DNA from: DATBDE01 sp036270095
GTDB taxonomy: Bacteria > Actinomycetota > Thermoleophilia > Solirubrobacterales > Solirubrobacteraceae
Assembly (NCBI GenBank): GCA_036270095.1
Contig: DATBDE010000074.1
Span: 1 to 22,416 of the forward strand
DNA length: 22,416 nucleotides
Direction: 5' to 3'
Position numbers and translations under genes: made by a program. Positions within the stretch are counted from its first letter, which is position 1; every line of letters begins with the position of its first letter. The notes beneath the pieces are model-generated. The model ran no database searches and was not told the DNA's origin. It was given only the letters and a program-made list of their open reading frames with translations. Below are positions 1 through 6,850 of this stretch, one piece after another.

Positions 1-980
1 CCGAAGGTCTCGTCGTCGCTCGTCTCCAGCGTGTCGCCCTCGTCGTCGACGAGGCGCAGCTCGATGCCCTCCAGGGGCAGGCCCACGTAGCCGGGCCGGC
101 GCTCGCCGGAGGCCGGGATCGACGTGTTCATGAGGGTCTCCGTCATCCCGTAGCGCTCCACGACCCGCTGCCCGGTCAGGCGCTCGATGCGCCCGTGCTC
201 GACGGCCGGGAGCGCGGCCGACCCCGAGACGAGCAGGCGCGCCCGCCCGAGCGCGTCCGCGACCCGACCGTCGTCCTCCGCGTCCTGACCGAGGCGGTGG
301 TACATGGTCGGCACGGCGAAGAGCACGGTCGCGTCGTCGTCGAAGGCCGCGGCCACCGCCGTGGACGAGAAGCGCTGCAGGTGCCGCGCCGTGCCGCCGC
401 GCCGGACGGGGCCGAGGATCCCGAGGATGAGCCCGTGGACGTGGAACAGCGGCAGTGCGTGCGCGACCACGTCGTCCTCCGTCCACTCCCACGCCGATGC
501 GAGCGCGTCGAGGTTCGAGGCGATGGCCCGCCGGGGGAGCACCGCGCCCTTGGGCGGGCCGGTGGTGCCGGACGTGTAGACGACGATCGCCGGCGCCTCG
601 TCGTCGGGCTCGGGCGGGAGGGAGCTCCCGCGGGCGTCGAGGTCGACCTCTGCCCGCGGCAGCGTCGCCACGCCCTCGGGCAGGTCGGCGCCGGGCGCGC
701 TCAGCACCAGCTCCGGCGCGCTGTCGGACACGATGTGGGCGAGCTCGCGCTCCCCCGACTTGGGGTTGATGGGCACGGCGGGCACACCGGCCAGCAGGGC
801 GCCGATCACGCCCACGCAGGTCTCCGGCGCCGGCGCCGCCCACACCGCCACGCGCTCCGCGCCCTCCACTTGGGCGCCAACGGCTGCGGCCGCGTCGCGC
901 AGCGCGCGGTACGAGAGCGTGCGCTCAGGGAACCGGATCGCCGGCTTGTCGCTCGGGTCGGAGAGGGCGGGGAACAGCAC
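1..980 (-). CDS. matB: Malonyl-CoA synthetase (MatB-like AMP-forming acyl-CoA synthetase), C-terminus cut off by window edge
   Basis: An ANL-superfamily adenylating enzyme expected to convert malonate, ATP and CoA to malonyl-CoA in the cytosol. About 326 residues are visible. The AMP-binding P-loop reads YTSGTTGPPKG at about residues 135-145, and the adenylation motif RYGMTETLMNTS lies near residue 275. The N-terminal LFPAL, the INPKSGERELAH stretch and VPTMYHR match what I recall of Streptomyces MatB much better than medium- or long-chain acyl-CoA synthetases. About 160 residues, including the C-terminal lid domain and its catalytic lysine, lie outside the window. The GTG start at 980 shares one base with the TAG stop of the upstream methyltransferase gene (TAGTG), so the two are probably translationally coupled. 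It is the last visible gene of a catabolic operon, where it could activate a malonate end product. Another dicarboxylate or acyl substrate is possible. Confidence 0.82.
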   Translation of the reverse strand, partial: MLFPALSDPSDKPAIRFPERTLSYRALRDAAAAVGAQVEGAERVAVWAAPAPETCVGVIGALLAGVPAVPINPKSGERELAHIVSDSAPELVLSAPGADLPEGVATLPRAEVDLDARGSSLPPEPDDEAPAIVVYTSGTTGPPKGAVLPRRAIASNLDALASAWEWTEDDVVAHALPLFHVHGLILGILGPVRRGGTARHLQRFSSTAVAAAFDDDATVLFAVPTMYHRLGQDAEDDGRVADALGRARLLVSGSAALPAVEHGRIERLTGQRVVERYGMTETLMNTSIPASGERRPGYVGLPLEGIELRLVDDEGDTLETSDDETF

Positions 981-1999
981 TAGCCGCGCACGCGTCGCGC
1001 GCCCTCGACAAGCGCGCGCAGCTTCGCCCGAGCCGCGTCGCGCGGGAGGTACTTCATCCCGCAGTCCGGCGCCACCTGCAGGCGCGCTGCGGGCACGAAC
1101 GCGAGCGCGGCCTCGATTCGGCGCGCCACCTCGTCCACGGTCTCCGGCGTCTCGTCGGACAGGTCGAGCACGCCGAGGATGATCGTCTTTGACCCGAGGT
1201 CGCGGAGGAGCGAGAGGTCCAGGTGCGGTTGGGCCGACTCGACCGCAATCTGGTCAACCGCGCAGTCGTTCAGCTCGGCGAGGAACGAGTAGCCGGCGGG
1301 CCGGTCGCGCACGATGTGGGCGTACCCGAAGCAGGTGTGCAGCGCTGTCGTTCCCTCGACGCCCGCGACGGCCCGGTCGATCGCGGGCAGCGCGTAGGCG
1401 CGCGCCTGCTCCGGGCGCGCCTGCAGCCACGGCTCGTCGAGCTGCACGACGTCGGCGCCGGCCGCGAACAGGTCGCGCACCTCCTCGTTGACGGCCGCTG
1501 CCAAGTCGAGCGCGAGGTCGGCGGGGTCGTCGTAGGCCTCGTTCTGCGCCTGCTGGCTCATCGTGAAGGGTCCGGGGAGGGTGATCTTGATCGTCCGGTC
1601 CGTGTTGGCGCGAAGGAAGCGAAGGTCGTCGACCTCGACCGGGCGCGTGCGGCGGACCGGGCCCACCACCCGCGGCACCGCGTTGACCTTGCCCGTGCGC
1701 CCTTCGACCATGGCCGGGTTGTCGATGTCCAGCCCCGCGAGCGCCGTCGCGAACCGGTTGGAGTAGCTCTCGCGGCGGATCTCGCCATCGGTGAGGATGT
1801 CCAGCCCGACCCGCTCGAGGTCGCGGATGGCGAGCGCCGTGGCGTCGTCCTGGGCCTGGGCCAGGTAGGGCTCGGGAACCCGCCAGAGCTCCTGGGCCCG
1901 AACGCGCGGTGGCAGGCTGTCGAGCAGGCGGTCGCGATCGATCAGCCAGTCCGGCTGCGGGTAGCTGCCGACGAGCGTCGTGGGGATGAGCGGCAGCAT
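980..1999 (-). CDS. Short MetE-like (cobalamin-independent methionine synthase C-terminal family) methyltransferase
   Basis: A 339-aa protein of the UROD/MetE-like TIM-barrel family, equal to only the catalytic C-terminal half of MetE. It opens with TTLVGSYPQP. The expected zinc ligands are present: H221 and C223 (LHTCFGY), a probable E254 (VESAQ) and C313 (PDCGMKY). The barrel motif VVQLDEPWLQ is at about 185-194. Family members move methyl groups between folates or other donors and thiols. Archaeal and actinobacterial short forms are poorly characterised. Its place between a C-N hydrolase gene (21 bp upstream) and matB (1-nt overlap) argues against a stand-alone methionine synthase. It may instead take a methyl group from a methylated substrate or process a pathway intermediate, which is inference. 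The ATG start has no good Shine-Dalgarno, so coupling to the upstream gene is plausible. Confidence 0.8.
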   Translation of the reverse strand: MLPLIPTTLVGSYPQPDWLIDRDRLLDSLPPRVRAQELWRVPEPYLAQAQDDATALAIRDLERVGLDILTDGEIRRESYSNRFATALAGLDIDNPAMVEGRTGKVNAVPRVVGPVRRTRPVEVDDLRFLRANTDRTIKITLPGPFTMSQQAQNEAYDDPADLALDLAAAVNEEVRDLFAAGADVVQLDEPWLQARPEQARAYALPAIDRAVAGVEGTTALHTCFGYAHIVRDRPAGYSFLAELNDCAVDQIAVESAQPHLDLSLLRDLGSKTIILGVLDLSDETPETVDEVARRIEAALAFVPAARLQVAPDCGMKYLPRDAARAKLRALVEGARRVRG

Positions 2000-2020
2000 C
2001 GCCGGGACGATAGAGCGCGC

Positions 2021-2779
2021 CTACCCGGCCAGCTCGCGGTACGGGCCGCACCACACGACGCCGTCGTCCACGAGCGCGCGCACGGACAGAAGCGCCTCGC
2101 GCAGAACCGCGAAGCGGTCCGCGGGCTCCGTGAGAAAGGGGTGGAAGACGAACGACACCTGCCGGCCGTGCTCGACCGCATCACGCAGGCCGGCGCCGAG
2201 GGCCGCCCCCAGTCGGCGCGGGGGCAGCACGTCGGCGGCGCCCTCCTCGCGCTCCCGGAGCGGCCCGAAGCGCGGCAGGTAGTAGTAGGCGTCGACCATC
2301 GCCCACGCGAAGGGGAGGGTGACGATCTCCTGAACGTCACCCTCCGCGGGCGAGCAGTACGTGAACCCGAGGTCGCGCAGCGCCGTCGCTGATGTGCCGG
2401 TCAGCCGCCCCCCCGGCGGCCGGAAGCCCCGCGGCCGCAGCCCGAGCGCCCCCATGGCCTCGACCCCGCGCCGCAGCAGCTCCGCCTCCCGGCTCGGGCT
2501 CAGCTCCGTCCACTGCTCGTGGCACCAGCCGTGGTAGGCGACCTCGTGCCCCGCCGCGTCGAGTCCCACCAGCGCGTCCGGATAGAGCTCGGCGTTGCGG
2601 CCCTCCACGAAGAACGTCGCGCGAAGGGCGAGCTCATCGAGCAGCCCCAGGATGCGCGGGAGCGCCCGCGTGACCGAGAAGTGCCGTCCCAGAGGCTCGT
2701 CGGCGGGCCACTCGCCGCGCGCCAGCTCGGTGACCTCGCCCAGGTTGTCGAACGAGACCGTGACCGCTGCCCCGCTCAA
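2021..2779 (-). CDS. Polysaccharide-deacetylase-family (NodB-fold, PuuE/HpPgdA-like) cytosolic C-N hydrolase
   Basis: A 252-aa NodB-homology (CE4) protein. Visible motifs are SFDN at 9-12 (motif 1, usually TFDD), ATFFVEG at 54-60, HGWCH with H83 and H87 as likely metal ligands (motif 2), RGFRPPGG at 117-124 (motif 3) and FHP at 212-214. The D11/H83/H87 spacing resembles the Helicobacter PgdA and PuuE allantoinase branch rather than cell-wall chitin deacetylases. It has no signal peptide or membrane segment, so it should act in the cytosol. The second motif-1 aspartate is asparagine (N12). The start is a TTG whose last two bases lie in the TGA stop of the upstream gene (TTGA overlap), which indicates coupling. 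In this operon a hydrolase of small amides, ureides or cyclic amides is more likely than a sugar deacetylase. The exact substrate is unknown. Confidence 0.78.
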   Translation of the reverse strand: MSGAAVTVSFDNLGEVTELARGEWPADEPLGRHFSVTRALPRILGLLDELALRATFFVEGRNAELYPDALVGLDAAGHEVAYHGWCHEQWTELSPSREAELLRRGVEAMGALGLRPRGFRPPGGRLTGTSATALRDLGFTYCSPAEGDVQEIVTLPFAWAMVDAYYYLPRFGPLREREEGAADVLPPRRLGAALGAGLRDAVEHGRQVSFVFHPFLTEPADRFAVLREALLSVRALVDDGVVWCGPYRELAG

Positions 2780-3600
2780 CGCTCGGCGGCGACGGGGTTC
2801 TCCAGCCGTCCGACGCGCTCGATCTCGACCACGACACGATCGCCGTCGCGCAGCAGGACCTTCGGATCGCGCCGGTACCCGACGCCGCTCGGCGTCCCCG
2901 TGAGGACGACGTCACCCGGCGCCAGCGGGACGAACTCCGAGATGGTCGCCACCAGCGTGGGCACGTCGAAAATCAATTGGCTGGTGTTCGCGGATTGCAT
3001 GCGCTCGCCGTTGAGCTCGAGCGCGATGTCGAGTTGGTGGGGGTCGCCGACCTCGTCCGGGGTGACCAGGAAGGGGCCGAGCGGCGTCGACGCCGCCCAG
3101 CTCTTGCCCGGCAGCCACTGCGCCGTCTTGTACTGGTAGTCGCGCATCGAGATGTCGTTGCCCAGCGTGTAGCCGGCGACCGCCTCCAGCGGCGACGCAC
3201 CCGCGGCGCGCCGGGTGGGGCGGCCGACGACGAAGGCGAGCTCCGCCTCGTAGTCGACCGCCGAGGACTCCGGCGGGAGCAGGATCGGGTCGCCGGCCGC
3301 CACGAGCGTCTCGGCGAACTTGGTGAACAGCGCCGGGTAGTCGGGCACGTCGTACCCGCCCTCGTCCGCGTGCGCCCGGTAGTTCAGCCCGACGCAGATG
3401 ATCTTGCCCGGCGAGGGCACGACGGGCAGGAGCTTGACCTTGGCCAGCGGCACGCGCTCGTCGGTCAGCGGGGGGTCGGCGAGCACCTCCGAGGGGGTGT
3501 CACGACCGAGCTCGAGGACGTCGCGCAGCGGTCGCACTACGCCGTCCTCGACCAGCCCGGCGAACCGCCGGCCGCCGAGCAGGCAGCTCGCGAAGCGCAC
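2776..3600 (-). CDS. Fumarylacetoacetate hydrolase (FAH) family protein
   Basis: A 274-aa FAH-fold enzyme. Family members hydrolyse C-C bonds of diketo acids, or hydrate, decarboxylate or isomerise ring-cleavage products, in the cytosol. The N-terminal cap covers about residues 1-60, and the core starts at GKIICVGLNYRAHA (65-78). Metal ligands are visible as E118 and E120 in VDYEAEL and D149 in GNDIS. The closing motif TGTPSGVG is at 234-241. The family's length and order are normal. The gene follows the ring-cleavage dioxygenase by 10 bp and overlaps the next gene by 4 nt, which fits a job downstream of ring opening. Candidate roles are acylpyruvate hydrolase, oxalocrotonate decarboxylase/hydratase-like or maleylpyruvate-type hydrolase. 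The sequence does not separate these. Confidence 0.88.
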   Translation of the reverse strand: MRFASCLLGGRRFAGLVEDGVVRPLRDVLELGRDTPSEVLADPPLTDERVPLAKVKLLPVVPSPGKIICVGLNYRAHADEGGYDVPDYPALFTKFAETLVAAGDPILLPPESSAVDYEAELAFVVGRPTRRAAGASPLEAVAGYTLGNDISMRDYQYKTAQWLPGKSWAASTPLGPFLVTPDEVGDPHQLDIALELNGERMQSANTSQLIFDVPTLVATISEFVPLAPGDVVLTGTPSGVGYRRDPKVLLRDGDRVVVEIERVGRLENPVAAER

Positions 3601-3610
3601 CCCCGGTTCC

Positions 3611-4417
3611 TCAGGCGCCCAGCGGGCGCAGGCGGATGTCGAAGTCGCAGGTGGAGAACGGGGCTTCGGCGCCGTCCTCGTGCCGCTCCGGCGACAGCAC
3701 CAGCGATTCCTTCACGGCGCCGATGGTGTCGTCGTCGAGGTAGGGGTCGCCGGTGAAGAACACCATCGTGACGAGCGGCTGGTACCCGTCGGCGGTCACC
3801 TTGTAGTGGATGTGCGCCGGGCGCCATGGATGCTGGCCGACCGCGGCGAGGTACCGGCCGACGGGCCCTTCCGTGGGGACCGCGTAGGGCTTCGGGACCA
3901 TGGTCTGGAACTCGTACGCGCCCGCGTCGGAGGCGCCGAAGCGGCCGCGGAAGTTGTAGTCGGGCTGGCGCTCGTCCCAGATGTCGTAGCCCCCGCTCGG
4001 CCCGGTCTGCCAGATGTCGATGACCGCATCGGGCAGCGGGGTGCCGTCGGTCGAGGTCACACGGCCGCGCACGAACAGCACCTCGCCCTCCTCGGCCCCC
4101 TCGTAGTCCTCGTAGAGCTTGACCGGCGGCTCGCGCCACGGCGGGTCGGCCCGGTAGAGCGGGCCCTCGACGTCGCTGGCCGTCGCGTCCCCGTCGGCGC
4201 TGTGGGACATGGCGTCGATGAGCACCGACGTGCGGGTCACGTCCGAGAGCAGGACGAACTCGTCCGCCTTGCCCACGGCGGTCAGGTACTCGAGCACGGC
4301 GTACCACTCGTCCTCGGTCACGTTGTGGCGCCGCAGAACCTCATGCAGGGCCGCGATGGCGTCCGGCACGACGCGCCCCAGCCGCTCCCGTCCGCCCACT
4401 TCGGTCGGCGTGCTCAT
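3611..4417 (-). CDS. Intradiol ring-cleavage dioxygenase (hydroxyquinol/catechol 1,2-dioxygenase type)
   Basis: A 268-aa non-haem Fe(III) dioxygenase that cleaves an aromatic 1,2-diol between its hydroxyls. The N-terminal dimerisation helices (about 1-75) precede the VEGPLYRADPP strand, and the catalytic beta-sandwich follows. The four expected iron ligands line up by spacing with hydroxyquinol 1,2-dioxygenases: Y144 (GGYD), Y178 (KPYAVP), H202 and H204 (RPAHIHY). The motif PTEGPVGRYLAA is closer to hydroxyquinol dioxygenases than to CatA, whose loop is longer, so 1,2,4-trihydroxybenzene or a heterocyclic diol is the better guess. The ATG start follows a GAAGGAG ribosome site by 6 nt. Amidohydrolase and FAH genes flank it at 13 and 10 bp. 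Family assignment is firm. Substrate assignment is inference. Confidence 0.9.
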   Translation of the reverse strand: MSTPTEVGGRERLGRVVPDAIAALHEVLRRHNVTEDEWYAVLEYLTAVGKADEFVLLSDVTRTSVLIDAMSHSADGDATASDVEGPLYRADPPWREPPVKLYEDYEGAEEGEVLFVRGRVTSTDGTPLPDAVIDIWQTGPSGGYDIWDERQPDYNFRGRFGASDAGAYEFQTMVPKPYAVPTEGPVGRYLAAVGQHPWRPAHIHYKVTADGYQPLVTMVFFTGDPYLDDDTIGAVKESLVLSPERHEDGAEAPFSTCDFDIRLRPLGA

Positions 4418-4430
4418 GGCGTTCTCCTTC

Positions 4431-5873
4431 TCAGCGTTGCTTCCCCCACTCGGTATAGGTATAGGGATTGTCGAGGACCTTGCTCTCGGGGATGTCGGGA
4501 TGCATGCCCGCGACCCACTCGTCCTCGCCCAACTGACCCATGGCGAAGTCGACGGTCTGCTCGACCGCGCGCCGCGCCGCGTCGAGGTCGACGTCCACCA
4601 GCCGGTGCGCGTGCTTGACGACGCGTCCGTTGATCACGACGGTGTCGACGTCGCCGCGCTGGGTCTGGAAGGCGACGTGCCCGTAGGGGTGCAGGATCGG
4701 GAACATCGCCGGCGACTCGTCGTTCTTGATGAGGATGACATCGGCCTTCTTGCCCGGCTCGAGGCTGCCGACGGTCGCGTCGAGACCCAGCGCCTTGCTG
4801 CCGCCGCGCGTGGCCCAGTCGACCACCTGCTCGGCGCGGAGGTGGTGGTTCGTGACCGTGTCCTGGCGCGCGTGGGCCTCGAGGTGCTCGCGCGAGCGGT
4901 CGGCGCCGAGCGTGCTGCGCATGGCCGAGAAGAGGTCGCAGCTCCACCACGTGCTCGTGTCCATGGACAGCGACACGGGGATGCCGTGCTCGCGCAGCCG
5001 CCACGTCGGCGGGTAGCCCTGCCCGGCGCTCTGCTCGCTCTCGGTCGACACCGACGCCGAGCCACCCGTGGCGGCGATGCGGTGGTAGGAGTCCTCGTCC
5101 AGCGTGGCGGCGTGTACGTAGATGGTCTCCGGCGTCATGAAGCCGTGCTCGTGCATGAGCCGGATGCCGTCGTCGTTGGTCGCGCCCCAGACCCCGGCGT
5201 GCGTGGTGACGGGGACGCCGAGGTCCCGCGCGACCTCGAAAGCGGCCTTCTCGGGGAACTCCGGGTCGCCGGTGACGTCGAATGCCATCGAAAACCCGAG
5301 CATGTCGCTGCTGCCCTGCAGGCGCCGCTCGACGAAGCTGCGGAAGTCGGGCGAGGTCGCCCACTCCCACGGTCCCTGCTGGAGGTTGCCGTAGGCGAGG
5401 ATGAAGCGGCCGGGCACGGCCTCGAGCGCGTCCACGGCGGCGTCGGCATGGTCAACGGTCTGCAGGCCGTGCGACCAGTCCACGGTCGTCGTGACCCCGG
5501 CGTCGAGCGACTCGATCGCCGACAGGAGGTTGCCCGCCCGCACGTCCTGCGGGCGGAAGATCTTTCCCCACTCCAGGTAGAACCAGGTGAAGTACTGCGC
5601 GAGCGTCCAGTCGGCCCCGTAGCCGCGCAGCGCCGTCTGCCACATGTGGCGGTGCGTGTCGATCATGCCGGGCATGACGATGCCCCCCGACGCGTCGATC
5701 GCGAACGCCTCGTCGGGCGCCTCGAGGTTCGGCCCCACGCCCGCGATGCGCTCGTCGACCACGAGCACGTCGGCGTCGTCGAGGACGTCGTGCGCGTCGT
5801 TCAGCGTCAGCACCGTCCCGCCGCGCAGGACGAGCGGACGGCCGGGCGCCGGGGTAGGGGCATCGGGGCTCAT
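4431..5873 (-). CDS. Amidohydrolase (TrzA/AtzB-like, cytosine-deaminase superfamily)
   Basis: A 480-aa metal-dependent hydrolase with an N-terminal beta-sandwich, a TIM barrel and a C-terminal sandwich (ALGLDATVGSLEPGKKADVI at 361-380). Metal ligands are H74 and H76 (DTHRH), H225 (TTHAGVWG), H254 (YVHAATL) and D305 (SMDTSTWW). Related enzymes deaminate or dechlorinate heterocycles such as s-triazines and guanine. Two usual features of that group are missing. The HxxE glutamate after the third histidine is replaced by valine (V228), and the usual SN-x-LG-type substrate loop is replaced by STESEQSAGQGYP (276-288). The chemistry may therefore differ. The start follows AAGGAG at a 10-nt spacing. 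It lies 25 bp after the oxidoreductase and 13 bp before the dioxygenase, so it may prepare or process a heteroaromatic substrate. Confidence 0.85.
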   Translation of the reverse strand: MSPDAPTPAPGRPLVLRGGTVLTLNDAHDVLDDADVLVVDERIAGVGPNLEAPDEAFAIDASGGIVMPGMIDTHRHMWQTALRGYGADWTLAQYFTWFYLEWGKIFRPQDVRAGNLLSAIESLDAGVTTTVDWSHGLQTVDHADAAVDALEAVPGRFILAYGNLQQGPWEWATSPDFRSFVERRLQGSSDMLGFSMAFDVTGDPEFPEKAAFEVARDLGVPVTTHAGVWGATNDDGIRLMHEHGFMTPETIYVHAATLDEDSYHRIAATGGSASVSTESEQSAGQGYPPTWRLREHGIPVSLSMDTSTWWSCDLFSAMRSTLGADRSREHLEAHARQDTVTNHHLRAEQVVDWATRGGSKALGLDATVGSLEPGKKADVILIKNDESPAMFPILHPYGHVAFQTQRGDVDTVVINGRVVKHAHRLVDVDLDAARRAVEQTVDFAMGQLGEDEWVAGMHPDIPESKVLDNPYTYTEWGKQR

Positions 5874-5898
5874 GAGCGCTGTGCTCCTTTCGCTGTGA

Positions 5899-6840
5899 TC
5901 AGGGGACCAGGACCATCTTCGCGCCGCCGGCCGCCTGCCGCTGGCGCTCCCACGCCGCCGCCACGTCGTCGAGCGGCCGGCGGTCGACGTCGACGGTGAT
6001 GTCCCCGTTGGCGGCGTGTTCGGTCAGGCGCAGGTAGGCGTCGCCCTTCAGCTCGGCCGGCGGGTGGTCCACGGAGAACCCGCGGACGTCCAGCGACTTG
6101 GACCGGATCAGCGGCGCGGGCAGGGTGATCGTCTCGCCGGCCATGTTGCCGACCTCCACGTGGCGCCCGCGGTGGGCCGCGACCGACATGGCCGCGAACG
6201 CCGGGGCGCCCCAGAGCATGTCGATGGTGACGTCAACGTTGCCGCCCGCGGCCTCGCGGAACGCGGCGGCGAGGTCGTCGGTCGCGTCGATCTCGACGAT
6301 CGCGTCGGCGCCCCGCTCGAGCAGGTGCGGCAGCCCTTGGCCCGCGCGGTCGGCCGCGACGACGCGCTCGGCGCCCAGCGTCTTGGCGACCTGCACCGCG
6401 ACGCGGCCCACCGCGCCCGTGGCACCGAGCACGAGGACGGTCTCGCCCCGCTGCAGCTCGGCGCGCCAGGCGAGCGACAGCCAGGCGGCCAGGCCGGTGT
6501 TCCCCAGGGCGGCCGCGACGGCGTCGTCGACGCCTTCGGCGACGTCGAGGAGCGCGTCGCTCGGCACCAGCGTCCGCTCGGCCATCGAACCGTGGGGCGT
6601 GACGGTCGCGTCGAAGTACACGCGCCGGCCGTCGGCGAGCCGGCCCACGCCGTCGGTGCCCACGACGCTCGGCAGCGGGGGCGGGCCCGTGTAGAAGGTG
6701 CCGGTCGCCTTGTGGAGGTCGAGGTGATGCAGCGCCGCGGCCAGGACGTCCACCGGGACCGCGCCCGGGACGGGATCGGGGTCCGCGAACTCCTCCACCC
6801 GCGGCGTGGCTCCGTGCTTCCGAAGGACGGCAGCGCGCAC
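5899..6840 (-). CDS. Zinc-independent MDR oxidoreductase (quinone-oxidoreductase-like, NAD(P)H-dependent)
   Basis: A 313-aa medium-chain dehydrogenase/reductase. The N-terminal GroES-like domain (about 1-110) has no structural-zinc cysteines. The Rossmann domain carries the NADP-binding motif LVLGATGAVGRVAVQ at 136-150, followed by EVGNMAGE and the typical VLVP C-terminal end. Relatives reduce quinones or enones, or oxidise alcohols. The frame stays open far upstream inside the preceding gene. I place the start at the GTG at 6840 because MRAAVLRKHG is the normal MDR beginning, and a GAGG overlapping the previous stop (TGAGG) sits about 10 nt upstream. It follows the secreted FG-GAP protein gene by only 10 bp and precedes the amidohydrolase by 25 bp. 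A reductase step for a quinone or enone intermediate of the ring-cleavage pathway is plausible. Confidence 0.85.
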   Translation of the reverse strand: MRAAVLRKHGATPRVEEFADPDPVPGAVPVDVLAAALHHLDLHKATGTFYTGPPPLPSVVGTDGVGRLADGRRVYFDATVTPHGSMAERTLVPSDALLDVAEGVDDAVAAALGNTGLAAWLSLAWRAELQRGETVLVLGATGAVGRVAVQVAKTLGAERVVAADRAGQGLPHLLERGADAIVEIDATDDLAAAFREAAGGNVDVTIDMLWGAPAFAAMSVAAHRGRHVEVGNMAGETITLPAPLIRSKSLDVRGFSVDHPPAELKGDAYLRLTEHAANGDITVDVDRRPLDDVAAAWERQRQAAGGAKMVLVP

Positions 6841-6850
6841 CGGGCTGGCC

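Noticed and set aside
4209..5999. A 596-codon plus-strand frame opposite the amidohydrolase
   Set aside because: Antisense shadow. The minus strand has all metal-binding motifs and correct spacing to neighbours.
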